Source: Streptomyces misionensis
GTDB taxonomy: Bacteria; Actinomycetota; Actinomycetes; Streptomycetales; Streptomycetaceae
NCBI RefSeq assembly: GCF_900104815.1
Contig: NZ_FNTD01000004.1
Coordinates: 1 to 64,000 of the forward strand
Reading direction: 5' to 3'
DNA: 64,000 bases
Part shown: piece by piece, positions 1 to 8,226 of the stretch
Layout: each line of letters opens with the position of its first letter
Position numbering within the stretch: position 1 is the first letter of the stretch
Translations under genes and position numbers: made by a program
Notes under the pieces: model-generated
The model's database searches: none
What the model was told of the DNA's origin: nothing
The model's input: only the letters and a program-made list of their open reading frames with translations

Positions 1-1839
1 CAGGGCAACGTACGCACCGTCCTCGTCTCCACCGGCGCCACCGACCTGCTCAACTGCACCAGCGACGCCAACACCTGCGCGACGAAGGTCGAGAACGGAC
101 TGGCAGCCCTCAACAGCGAACTCACCTCGTACTACACCGACGACGGGCAGACTTTCCTCAACGGGGCGCGGGTGACCCAAAGCTCCAACCTCACCGTCTA
201 CCTCACCACCATCCCGCCGTTCACCGCCGCCCACCCCGGCACCGCCGCCCAGGAAACCGCCCGCGAACAGGTCAACGGCTACCTGCTCGACAACTACCCG
301 ATGCAGGTCATCGACTTCGCAGCGGCGGTCTCCACGGACGGCACGTCCACCTCATCAACCGTCAAGGCGGCCGACCTCGCCGGCGGCAACCCCTCCGACA
401 CGTACTACGCCGACCTCGCCGGCCTGTACCTGTACGACACCAACACCGATGTCGTCATCGCGCCGAACCTCATCGTCCCTGAAGCCACCGGCAGCGACAC
501 CCCCGACAACACGTGGGACCTGGCCGCCGACGGCACCGACGCACGCGGCGACAACCCCCTCACCGCGGTCGGAGGCGCGACCTTCAACACGGCCGGACCC
601 GACGCCGTCAACGCCCCCGCCGCCGCCACCTCCTTCGACGGCAGCACCGGATTCCTGGAAAGCGACCACACCGCCGTCAACACCCTCGCCGACTACACCA
701 TCTCCGCCTGGGTCAAACTCGACTCGGCAACCGGCCCCGCCACCGCCCTCTGCGAGGGAACCAGCCAGCACCAGGCCTTCTACCTCGGCTACGACAGGAG
801 CAACCAGGGCTGGATGTTCCAGACCACAACCACCAACGACGACAGCGCCGACTTCCCCACCGCAGAGGGAGACGCCGGCACCGGGGCCCTGGGCACCTGG
901 ACACATCTCCTGGTCACCTACACCGCCCCCGTCGACGGAGACGACACCACCGGCGTGATGTCCATCTACCAAAACGGCACCCTGATGGGCACCGCCACCA
1001 ACCCCACCCCGCAGTACGACTCCTCCATGCCCCTGACCATCGGCGGCTGCGTCAACACACCCGACGCGACCTCCCCCTACAACGCCTTCCCCGGCTCCGT
1101 CTCCGACGTCCAGGTCTACCCGTACGCCATGGCGGCAAGCGAAGCGAGCGCGGACAGCGTGGTCGTCCCCTCCGGGTGGGACAACGGCATGCCCGAGGAC
1201 GAGTGGAGACTCGCCTCGGACGGCACCGACACCGCCTCCCTCAACGCGCTCACCCCGTCCGGCAGCGTCTCCTTCAACTCCGACGCCCCCAGCAAACTGT
1301 CCGGCAGCACCGCGTTCGACGGCAGCACCGGATTCCTCAAGAGCAAGCAGAGCGGGGTCAACACACTCGGCGACTACACCGTCTCCGCCTGGGTGAAAAT
1401 CAACTCAGCACTCGGCACCACCGCCATCTGCCAGGGCACCACACAACACCAGGCCTTCTACCTCTCCTACGACAAACCCAGCGCCGCCTGGATGTTCCAG
1501 ACCACAACCACCAACGACGAGAACACCGACTTCCCCACCGCCGAAGGTGATCCCAACTCCGCGCCCACCGGCACCTGGACACACCTCGTCGCCGCCTACC
1601 GGGCGCCCGTCCCCGGACAAACCAACGCGGGCTCCATGGCCCTCTACCAAAACGGCACCCTCATGGGAACGGCCACCAACCTCAGCCCGCAATACGACTC
1701 CTCCATGCCCCTGACCATCGGCGGCTGCGTCAACAGCGCCTCGGCCACCACCCCCTACATGGCCTTCCCCGGCTCCGTCGCTGACGTCCACGTCTACCCG
1801 CGGACGCTGTCAGCGACCGAGGTCAGCGCACTCAACTGA
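1..1839 (+). CDS. Exported SGNH-like hydrolase fragment with two LamG domains (5' end outside window)
   Basis: The reading frame is open from base 1, so the gene begins upstream; 612 residues are visible. Residues 1-150 resemble the end of an SGNH/GDSL-type hydrolase (a VLVSTGATDLL segment, then a stretch on product positions), but the catalytic serine block is not in view. Two LamG/concanavalin-like jelly-roll domains follow at about 171-380 and 401-612. They share long identical segments such as DYT(I/V)SAWVK, WMFQTTTTNDD/E, YQNGTLMGTATN and SSMPLTIGGCVN, so the second arose by recent duplication. LamG domains usually bind carbohydrate or protein surfaces, so a secreted or wall-associated role is inferred. 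The hydrolase call is weak; the LamG calls are strong. A hairpin terminator follows the stop. Confidence 0.75.
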   Translation, partial: QGNVRTVLVSTGATDLLNCTSDANTCATKVENGLAALNSELTSYYTDDGQTFLNGARVTQSSNLTVYLTTIPPFTAAHPGTAAQETAREQVNGYLLDNYPMQVIDFAAAVSTDGTSTSSTVKAADLAGGNPSDTYYADLAGLYLYDTNTDVVIAPNLIVPEATGSDTPDNTWDLAADGTDARGDNPLTAVGGATFNTAGPDAVNAPAAATSFDGSTGFLESDHTAVNTLADYTISAWVKLDSATGPATALCEGTSQHQAFYLGYDRSNQGWMFQTTTTNDDSADFPTAEGDAGTGALGTWTHLLVTYTAPVDGDDTTGVMSIYQNGTLMGTATNPTPQYDSSMPLTIGGCVNTPDATSPYNAFPGSVSDVQVYPYAMAASEASADSVVVPSGWDNGMPEDEWRLASDGTDTASLNALTPSGSVSFNSDAPSKLSGSTAFDGSTGFLKSKQSGVNTLGDYTVSAWVKINSALGTTAICQGTTQHQAFYLSYDKPSAAWMFQTTTTNDENTDFPTAEGDPNSAPTGTWTHLVAAYRAPVPGQTNAGSMALYQNGTLMGTATNLSPQYDSSMPLTIGGCVNSASATTPYMAFPGSVADVHVYPRTLSATEVSALN

Positions 1840-1855
1840 CCCCGCCACACCACCC

Positions 1856-1890
1856 GGTCCCCGCCGCTCCCGCAGAACGCGGCGGGGACC
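1856..1890 (+). terminator. Hairpin terminator after the LamG gene
   Basis: A perfect 12-bp inverted repeat (GGTCCCCGCCGC / GCGGCGGGGACC, 1856-1867 and 1879-1890) with an 11-nt loop begins 16 bases after the stop codon. It lacks a long T run, as is common for Streptomyces terminators. Confidence 0.7.
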
Positions 1891-2178
1891 ACTCTTCAGG
1901 CGCCGCCCACCGGCACGGAAGTCACAGCCGCATGCGGCATGACCTCTCCGCGGAACCAGCAACAGCACCCGGCCGTCCACTCCCCCGCCCGCGCCTTCCA
2001 AGCGAGGCCCACCGGGAACCCGGCCGGCCGATGTCCCCCAGCGGCGCCAATACAGGACAGCCGCGCTGCCGGCACCCGTGATCTCACGCCTCCGGACGGG
2101 GTCAGGCAGGCAAACCCCCGCCCGCTTCCCGCTCCCGCGGCCGGAGCACACCCATTCACTCGAACACGAGGTTTCACC

Positions 2179-2607
2179 ATGCGCAAGGGAAAGCTGATCA
2201 CTGGCGGCATCATCGCCATGGCCGTCGTCGGCGTCGTCGCAAGCGCCGAACAAAGCCCACACACGACGCAAACCGCATCCACCCAAGGCAGTGACACCTT
2301 CGACGAAGCACCACCCAAGACTGGAGCCGCACCAACATCGGAGGCCAGCACTTTCAAACTATGGGTCGCCCAGGAAGGCACCCCACCCGAGAAAACCGCG
2401 ACCAGACACGTCACCCAACTCAGCGCCCACACCGGCAATCACAAAGTAGAGATACACACCGACTGGGACGGCCGCATCGCGAGCAGATACACCGCACAAG
2501 CCCAGCAAATCGCCTCCGCCTACCGAAACTGGCAGACCGGCACAGGCTATGCCCAAGTGACCGTATACGCCACCAACGGACAAATCCTCGCCATCCAGCG
2601 TTTCTAA
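2179..2607 (+). CDS. Small exported or membrane-anchored protein of unknown function
   Basis: 142 residues. The ATG at 2179 is chosen because an open frame upstream has no ribosome site, whereas this ATG is followed by a classic signal (basic MRKGK, then a hydrophobic stretch to about residue 24). A Thr/Ser/Pro-rich linker (residues 25-55) leads to a compact C-terminal domain (about 60-142) containing KVEIHTDW and AYRNWQTGTGY segments. This looks like a small extracellular domain that reports or binds something at the membrane. I recognise no family. It stands alone between a terminator and a phage remnant on the other strand. Confidence 0.6.
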   Translation: MRKGKLITGGIIAMAVVGVVASAEQSPHTTQTASTQGSDTFDEAPPKTGAAPTSEASTFKLWVAQEGTPPEKTATRHVTQLSAHTGNHKVEIHTDWDGRIASRYTAQAQQIASAYRNWQTGTGYAQVTVYATNGQILAIQRF

Positions 2608-2639
2608 GACAAAGCGACGCGACACGGGAACCCCTCGGC

Positions 2640-3018
2640 GTCGCCCCGGCCGGGGCCGTCGGAGTCGGTGGGTTGCCACGTCGCCCACTCGTTCTCCAGG
2701 TCCACGAACGCGCCGCGCAGCCGGATGCGGTCCTCGACCATCTGCTGGGCGATCGGCTCGGCCCTCAAGAGTCTGCCTTGCTTGGCGCTGACGGCGTCGA
2801 TCACTCGTGGTGATCCACACCCGGTCGTCAGCGCCGAGGAAGCCGCCGATGACGTCCGCGGTGTCCCGGCCGCGACGACTGGGGTCGATCGACACGGCGC
2901 TCTTCTGCGGCTCGACCACAGTGATGCCGTCGCGGATGGAGCGCAGCAGGTCCCGGGAGACGAGCGCACCTTCGGACGGCTGCGGGTCGCCCTGCGACCA
3001 GGCGTGCCAGCCCCGCAC
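2640..3018 (-). pseudogene. Phage terminase large-subunit remnant (C-terminal nuclease region)
   Basis: One minus-strand frame (3018 downward) reads RDLLRSIRDGITVV, then AVSIDPSRRGRDTADVIGGF and LGADDRVWIT, which matches the start of the RNase H-like nuclease domain of phage terminase large subunits (Asp in the SIDPS strand). Near 2806 the frame jumps to one reading VIDAVSAKQGRLLRAEPIAQ, EDRIRLRGAF and WATWQPTDSDGPGR, the usual terminase C-terminus. The middle of the domain is missing, so there has been a deletion as well as a frameshift. No other phage gene is recognisable nearby; this is a relic of a prophage or phage-like element. Confidence 0.7.
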
Positions 3019-3102
3019 CGTCCTCGGACCCGGCGAGGCACACCACGGTGGACTGGCGGTCCCGCGATGGCGGGATGCCCCTTTCGGCAGCGCGTGTCAC
3101 CT

Positions 3103-3873
3103 CTACGGCAGGCGGCGTACGAAGTCCAGCAGCAGGGTGCAGAAGGCCTTGGGCTGTTCCAGGGGCGCAAGGTGGCCTGCTCCGGGGATGACCACGGGCT
3201 CCGGCGCGTCGAGGTGGTGGGCCAATCCCTTGCCTCCCTCGAAGAAGTCGGGCATGTCGTGTTCACCGACGCCGATGAGAGCGGAAACGGCGAGCGTGTG
3301 AAGTGCTTCCGTGCCGTCGCCGAGCGGGTCCGGCGCCTGCGTCGGCTCGCCGTGGGCGCGTTGTGCGGTCAGCCGGCCGCGGAGCATATGGGCCGCGTGA
3401 GCCCGTACATCGGCGGCTGCGTCGGCCGAGGTCCATGCCTCGACGCCGGCTGCGACCGCGGCGTCGAGGTCGCCGGCGTCCAGCGCTGTCCGTTCAGCGT
3501 CCCAGGCGGCCTGAAGACGCGGGGAGGCCGGCTGGTCGTGGGGCCGGTACCCGACCAGCACCAGGCCCTCGACTCGCTCGGGTGCCGTGACGGCCGTCTG
3601 GAGCGCGACCAAGGCACCCAGCGAGTTCCCGGCCATGACAAAGCGGTCGACCCGGAGGTGGTCGAGGGTGTCGAGTACGTCCGCCCAGGGAGCGATTTCA
3701 TCGCCGCCGGGTACGGCTGCGCCGCCGTGTCCCGGCAGATCCAGGGCGATGGCCCGCATGCCCGCCTCGGCGAGCAGGGGAAGGTGGGCGCGCCACATGG
3801 TGCGGTCGGTGGGCCGGGCGTGCAGCAGGACGACGGGTCGTCCTCGGCCCGCCTCGTCGGAGGGAAGCAGCAT
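3103..3873 (-). CDS. Alpha/beta hydrolase
   Basis: 256 residues, single alpha/beta hydrolase domain. Visible landmarks are the oxyanion strand VVLLHARPTD, the nucleophile elbow GNSLG (Ser), and the catalytic His in GAGHLAPLEQP near the C-terminus, so the Ser-Asp-His triad looks complete. It is the last gene of a likely three-gene minus-strand operon after the XRE regulator (4841-5797) and the aldo-keto reductase (3939-4838), with a 65-bp gap to the reductase. Substrate cannot be read from sequence; an esterase or lactonase that works on the reductase product is possible. Its stop lies next to the decayed terminase fragment. Confidence 0.8.
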   Translation of the reverse strand: MLLPSDEAGRGRPVVLLHARPTDRTMWRAHLPLLAEAGMRAIALDLPGHGGAAVPGGDEIAPWADVLDTLDHLRVDRFVMAGNSLGALVALQTAVTAPERVEGLVLVGYRPHDQPASPRLQAAWDAERTALDAGDLDAAVAAGVEAWTSADAAADVRAHAAHMLRGRLTAQRAHGEPTQAPDPLGDGTEALHTLAVSALIGVGEHDMPDFFEGGKGLAHHLDAPEPVVIPGAGHLAPLEQPKAFCTLLLDFVRRLP

Positions 3874-3938
3874 GGCAAGCTCTTTTCTTCGGTTTCAACA
3901 GTGAGGAGTGCAGGCAGGGGGCGGTCCCGATGCGGGTC

Positions 3939-4838
3939 TCACGCCGCTGCGGTCAGTTCGTCCGTCTCGGCATCGCTCAACCGCAACGTTGCCGCCGCCA
4001 GGTTGTCCTCCAGGTGCGTGACCTTGGAAGTGCCGGGGATCGGCAGGACGACCTTGGAGCGGGCCAGGAGCCAGGAGAGCGCCACGTGGGACGGGCGGGC
4101 GTCGTGGGCGGCCGCGATCCGGTCGACCGGGCCGCCGGGGCGGGCCAACTCCCCTGCGGCGACCGGAGCCCAAGGGATGAAGCCGATGCCGTGCCGGGTG
4201 CAGTACTCCAGGACGTCGGCGGAGCTGCGGTCGGTAAGGTTGTAGCGGTTCTGCACGGTGGAGATCTCGGCGATCGCGCGGGCCCGCTCGATCTGGCCGA
4301 CGGTGACTTGCGACAGGCCGATGGCGAGAACCTTTCCCTCGTCCTGGAGCCGCTTCAGCTCGCCGACCTGGTCCTCCAGCGGAACCTTGGGGTCGACACG
4401 GTGCAGTTGCAACAGGTCGATGTGGTCGAGGCCGAGTCGGCGCAGACTCATCAAAGCCTGCTGGCGCAGGTACTCCGGGCGTCCGACCGGTGGCCAGGCC
4501 GCCGGGCCCAGGCGCACCAGTCCCTCGTCGGTACGGAGCATGTCGGGTCCGTTGCGGGTCAGTCCAGCCTTGGTCGCGATCAGCACGTCGCCGGGGTAGG
4601 GGTGGATCGCTTCCCGGATGATCTCCTCGCTCACGTACGGGCCGTAGGAGTCCGCGGTGTCGATCAGTTGCACGCCGAGTTCGACGGCGCGGCGCACCAC
4701 ACGGACGCACTCCGGGCGGTCGTCGGGTTCGCCCCACACGCCGAGACCGGTCAGGCGCATGGCGCCGAAGCCGAGCCGGGCGATCTTCTTTCCGGCTATC
4801 TCGAAGGTACCGGCGGTGTCGGAGAGGGTGGTGGTCAT
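3939..4838 (-). CDS. Aldo/keto reductase
   Basis: 299 residues, NADPH-dependent (alpha/beta)8 reductase fold. The catalytic tetrad is visible: Asp and Tyr in DTADSYGPY, Lys in ATKAGL, His in LLQLHRVD; the cofactor-binding end PIPGTSKVTHLEDNL is present. The start is the ATG at 4838 (MTTTLSD); an upstream in-frame methionine would overlap the regulator gene. It begins 2 bp after the regulator stop, so both are almost certainly co-transcribed. Family members reduce aldehydes, ketones or quinones for detoxification; an inducible detoxification role is inferred. Confidence 0.88.
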   Translation of the reverse strand: MTTTLSDTAGTFEIAGKKIARLGFGAMRLTGLGVWGEPDDRPECVRVVRRAVELGVQLIDTADSYGPYVSEEIIREAIHPYPGDVLIATKAGLTRNGPDMLRTDEGLVRLGPAAWPPVGRPEYLRQQALMSLRRLGLDHIDLLQLHRVDPKVPLEDQVGELKRLQDEGKVLAIGLSQVTVGQIERARAIAEISTVQNRYNLTDRSSADVLEYCTRHGIGFIPWAPVAAGELARPGGPVDRIAAAHDARPSHVALSWLLARSKVVLPIPGTSKVTHLEDNLAAATLRLSDAETDELTAAA

Positions 4839-4840
4839 GT

Positions 4841-5797
4841 TCAGTTGTCCCCGTCCGCCCGTGCGACGTCTTCTCGACGCCTCGGCCTCTCCCAACCGGC
4901 CGGGTCGTCCGCGTCGTCCGGGTTGTCCGAGTCGCTCGGGCCATCTGGGTCATCGACACAGTCCGGGCCGTTAGCGTCCTCGGTGGCCTGCTCGGACAGC
5001 CGGCGCAGCCGGATCAGGGCGTCGCTGTCCGCGCTGCCGGGCTCCGCGCTGTACACGGACAGGTGCTGTCCGGGGGCGCTGGTGACGGCGAGCGCCTCGA
5101 AGTGCAGGCGCAACTCCCCCACCCGTGGGTGCCGGAAGTGCTTGTCCTCGCGGGTACGGGGGCGGACCTCGTAGCGCGCCCACAGGTTCGCGAACGCGGG
5201 GCTGCGCACGCCGAGTTCGCCGACGATCCGCTCGATCCGTTCGTCCCGCGGGAACTGAGAGGACGAGGCCCGCAGGTTGCCGACCGCGATGCGGGCCGCG
5301 TGGTCCCAGTCGGCGTAGAACCGGCGGGCGAAGGGGTCAAGGAATATCATGCGCAGGAGGTTGTCGTAGCGGGCGAAGCCGCGGTACAGCTCACGCGCCA
5401 TCGCGTTGGCCGCCAGCACGTCCTGCCCAGTCCCGACCACGAACGCCGGTACCTCGCGCATGCCGTCCATCAGCCGCAGCAGCTCCGGGGCGACGGTCGG
5501 CGCGGCCGTCGCCGTCCCGAAGACCGACAGACCGAGCCGGAAGAGATGGGCGGTCGCCGCGTCGTCGAGCCGCAACGCCCCGGCGATGGCCCGCAGCACC
5601 TGCTCGGACGGGCGCCGCTCGCGGCCCTGCTCCAGACGGATGTAGTAGTCCGTGCTCATCCCCGCCAACAGCGCCACCTCATCGCGACGCAGCCCCGGCA
5701 CTCGCCGGGAGCCGTCGTCGGACAGGCCGGCAACGGCCGGCGAAAGGGCCGCGCGGCGGGCTCGCAGGTAGTCACCGAGTTCGTTCTCGCTCTCCAT
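4841..5797 (-). CDS. XRE-type HTH regulator with MmyB-like ligand-binding domain
   Basis: 318 residues. An N-terminal HTH (LGDYLRARR, then VPGLRRDEVALLAG and YYIRLEQGRERRPS, about residues 6-70) is followed by an MmyB-like ligand-binding domain with the typical ANAMARELYRGF and GVRSPAFANLWARYEV segments. This architecture is widespread in Streptomyces and usually controls an adjacent oxidoreductase. The chosen ATG at 5797 starts the conserved HTH; upstream in-frame sequence is not conserved-looking. The last 45 residues form an unusual Asp/Pro-rich acidic tail beyond the normal domain end. It heads the operon with the reductase and hydrolase. Confidence 0.88.
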   Translation of the reverse strand: MESENELGDYLRARRAALSPAVAGLSDDGSRRVPGLRRDEVALLAGMSTDYYIRLEQGRERRPSEQVLRAIAGALRLDDAATAHLFRLGLSVFGTATAAPTVAPELLRLMDGMREVPAFVVGTGQDVLAANAMARELYRGFARYDNLLRMIFLDPFARRFYADWDHAARIAVGNLRASSSQFPRDERIERIVGELGVRSPAFANLWARYEVRPRTREDKHFRHPRVGELRLHFEALAVTSAPGQHLSVYSAEPGSADSDALIRLRRLSEQATEDANGPDCVDDPDGPSDSDNPDDADDPAGWERPRRREDVARADGDN

Positions 5798-5829
5798 GCC
5801 CGCCACACTAGAAGTGCTGCGGGCCTCGG

Positions 5830-6110
5830 GGCGTGGGTGCGCTGCACCCACCCAGGAAGTACGGCCCGGCGTAAAGGGCCCGGCCCACGGCATCGGCCAG
5901 CCGGTCGAGGACGTCGCGGGCCGGCTGCACCAAGCCGGTGAACGACAGGAAACCGTGGACGGCGCCCCGGACCGGCAGGTATTCCACCGACACCTCCGCC
6001 TCCGTCAGGCGCCGGCCGTAGTAGTCACCCCGGTCGCGCAAGGGGACGTGCTCGGCGATCGCGATGACGGCAGCCGGCAGGCCGGTGAGATCCTCGGCAC
6101 GGCCCGCTGC
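5830..6110 (-). pseudogene. C-terminal remnant of an HSL-type alpha/beta hydrolase (Abhydrolase_3)
   Basis: Minus-strand translation reads LTGLPAAVIAIAEHVPLRD, YYGRRLTEAEVSVEYLPV and AVHGFLSFTGLVQPA, the standard C-terminus of hormone-sensitive-lipase-type esterases, with the catalytic Asp (PLRD) and His (AVHGF) in place. The N-terminal half with HGGG and GDSAG motifs is absent, and the sequence upstream (6110-6250) is low-complexity Ala-rich. It is therefore a truncated gene that cannot make an active enzyme. Confidence 0.6.
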
Positions 6111-6716
6111 GGCGTCCGCAGCCCAAGCCGCGGCAACGGCGCCGTCGACGCCCGAGGTGAGCCCACCAACAGGGTCGTCAGCGGGCGGGGCACCGGACGC
6201 TGCGGCCACGGCCGGAGCGGAGCACTCTTCCGCCGCTCCCCCGGGCATCGGCTACCGGGGCGCGACCATGTGCCCGGCGGCCGGGGCATCGTCCCGCAGC
6301 GGCGGGCGGGTTGCGGGTGACGCGGACCGCGTTCAGCACGGCAAGGCTGGCGTCCCTGGCCCGCTCGTACCGACTCGACTCGCGGGTAGATCTGCCCTCA
6401 GCGCCGGGAAAGGGTCCCAGGTCTCTGCGCAGGGTGATGGCAGCGCGGCCGCGAGTTCGCGGGCTCGTCGTGCACTCCGCGCCTCCTGGTGGCGGGTCTC
6501 ACAGAACATCTGCGTGCAGGCAGTCGTGGTGGCGGGTGGATCTGTGTGACGGTGGGAGAGACAACGAGACGGGCCGGCATCACCGGGGTGCCGGTCTTTG
6601 GGGAGTCGGGCGTTGCCCCCACCCCGGGCACCCGGCCCCCGCCATCGTCGCGTGCACCCCTCACAGGGGTGTTTCGCCTTTGGGCTCACCAACCCCCGGA
6701 AGGGGGGCACGCCCGC
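6111..6716. other. Stretch without a recognisable gene
   Basis: About 600 bases between the esterase remnant and the STAS gene. Open frames exist on both strands but none matches a family I know or has a convincing ribosome site. It probably holds degraded sequence plus the promoter of the STAS gene. Confidence 0.4.
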
Positions 6717-7058
6717 ATGAACATCACCACCAGGATCGACGGCACCTTCGCACGCCTCTCCCCCTGCGGAGAGATCGACTTCGCCACCCTGCCCCCGCTG
6801 CGCGCCGCCGTCGACGCGCTGCCGCCACAGGTGACCGACCTGCAGTGGGACCTGACCCTCACGCCCTTCATGGACGTCGCCGGCCTCCACCTCCTCTTCA
6901 CCCCCACCACCAGCAGCGGCCGCAAGCGCCGCGCGACCGTGACCGGACTGCACACACAACCGCTCTCCCTGCTGCTCATGGCAGCCGACGTGCACCCCAC
7001 CGCCTTCGACCTCTCTCGACTCCTGCCCGACACACCCCCAGTCGGCCTCCGGCCATAA
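6717..7058 (+). CDS. STAS-domain protein (anti-anti-sigma-like)
   Basis: 113 residues with one STAS domain: ARLSPCGEIDFATLPPL forms the first strand and helix, and TPFMDVAGLHLL is the loop that in SpoIIAA/RsbV proteins carries the phosphorylated serine (normally D-S-x-G). Here that position is Val (DVAG), so phosphorylation by an RsbW-type kinase seems impossible. The protein could be a constitutive partner or bind a different ligand. The ATG at 6717 follows a strong GGAAGGGGGG site. No anti-sigma kinase gene is adjacent, which is common for orphan STAS proteins in Streptomyces. Confidence 0.75.
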   Translation: MNITTRIDGTFARLSPCGEIDFATLPPLRAAVDALPPQVTDLQWDLTLTPFMDVAGLHLLFTPTTSSGRKRRATVTGLHTQPLSLLLMAADVHPTAFDLSRLLPDTPPVGLRP

Positions 7059-7115
7059 ACGCTCGTTTCCCGGACGCGGGCGGCACCCTGAAGTCGTGTC
7101 ACGGGACTCGGGCGA

Positions 7116-7367
7116 GTGCAGCGGGCCGTGCTGGCGTACGTGCTCCGTGAGCCCGGCGGCCGCAGCAGCATCGACAGCACCCCGCTGACCACCCCCGTCA
7201 CCGGCCTCGCGCGCCGCCTACGGCACCGCGCAGCCCAGCAACGCCCAGCGCAACGCCATACGGCGGGTCGTACGCCGCCGGGAAGCCCACGGCCGCCTCA
7301 AGTTGCTTCCGACCGCCGCGCTACGACTGGCGCCTGGTGGTGTGCGGCCCCGCAGCAGAGGAGCGGC
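7116..7367 (+). pseudogene. Frameshifted small gene, possible winged-helix remnant
   Basis: One frame gives AVLAYVLREPGGRSSID and PLTTPVTGLA, and the next gives AYGTAQPSNAQRNAIRRVV and AHGRLKLLP. Joined, they look like a small helix-turn-helix-type protein broken by a single frameshift near 7205. This is a pattern-based inference; no family name is certain. Confidence 0.3.
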
Positions 7368-7373
7368 TCGGAT

Positions 7374-7665
7374 GATCCACCTGCGCGAGCACCAGGTCAC
7401 CGCGGTCGCCGCGATCCGTGCCTGGGCCGACCGCGCTGAACGCGCTCCCCGTTCCCCCCACCGCGGCGCCCGCGGCACCCTTGTCTCGGCGACCGGGTCG
7501 GGCAAGACCATCACCGCCGCATGGGCAGCACGAGACTGCTTCCCAACGGCCGGATCCTCGTCACCGTCCCGGCCTTGGAGCTGCTGGTGCAGACGTGGCG
7601 TCTGCTAGGTCATCAGGCGCCGATGGTTGCAGTGTGCTGCTGGGGAACGACCCGGTCCTGAACTT
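7374..7665 (+). pseudogene. N-terminal remnant of a DEAD/DEAH-type helicase
   Basis: The ATG at 7374 begins IHLREHQVTAVAAIRAW and reaches SATGSGKTITAAWAAR, the Walker A motif of superfamily-2 helicases. After a one-base shift near 7545 the next frame gives NGRILVTVPALELLVQTWR and HQAPMVAVC (motif Ia), and a third frame gives LLGNDPVLN. The rest of the helicase, including the DEAH box and motif VI, is missing, as it runs straight into an aldo-keto reductase fragment on the other strand. Such Streptomyces helicase-associated proteins are often mobile-element or defence linked. Confidence 0.65.
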
Positions 7666-7685
7666 GCCGCGGCCCGCCCGCAGAA

Positions 7686-8131
7686 GGGGGCGACGATGGC
7701 GTCGATCGCATCGAGTACATCGGCGGAGAGCTTGGTGTCTGCGGCGGCGAGCTGCGAGTGCAGGTGGTCCAGCGTGCGAGGGCCGACGAGCGCGCTGGTC
7801 ACGCCGGGGTGCGCGGTCACGAGGCCGAGCGCGAGCTGGATCATCGTCAGGCCGGCCTCGTCGGCGACTCCGGCCAGCCGTTCGACGGCGTCGAGCCTGG
7901 CCCGGTTGGAGGAGATGCTGGTGTCGAAGCGTTGCGGCATGAACGTTGAGCGACTGGTGGTGATCTCCCTGCCCTCGCGGATCGCGCCCGACAGCCAGAC
8001 CGAGGCCAGCGGGCTCCATACCAGGACGCCGAGCCCGTACTGCTCGGTCACGGGCAGCAAATGGGTCTCGATGCCGCGCTGCGGGATTGAGTAGCTGGGC
8101 TGTTCGGTGACGTAACGGCTCAAGTGATGCC
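7686..8131 (-). pseudogene. C-terminal half of an aldo/keto reductase
   Basis: Minus-strand translation shows YGLGVLVWSPLASVWLSGA, EITTSRSTFMPQRFDTS and VTSALVGPRTLDHLHSQL, the C-terminal half of a reductase of the YghZ/Tas type. The catalytic tetrad region is missing, and the frame runs into unrelated sequence at both ends. It is different from the intact reductase at 3939-4838. Confidence 0.7.
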
Positions 8132-8226
8132 CCGGACCGACCGCTCCCCTCGGCCACTTCGGCACCGCCGAGGAAGAGGTCATGGCACTGGTAGACCGCT
8201 GGACAGAGCGTTGACATCGGCTTTGA

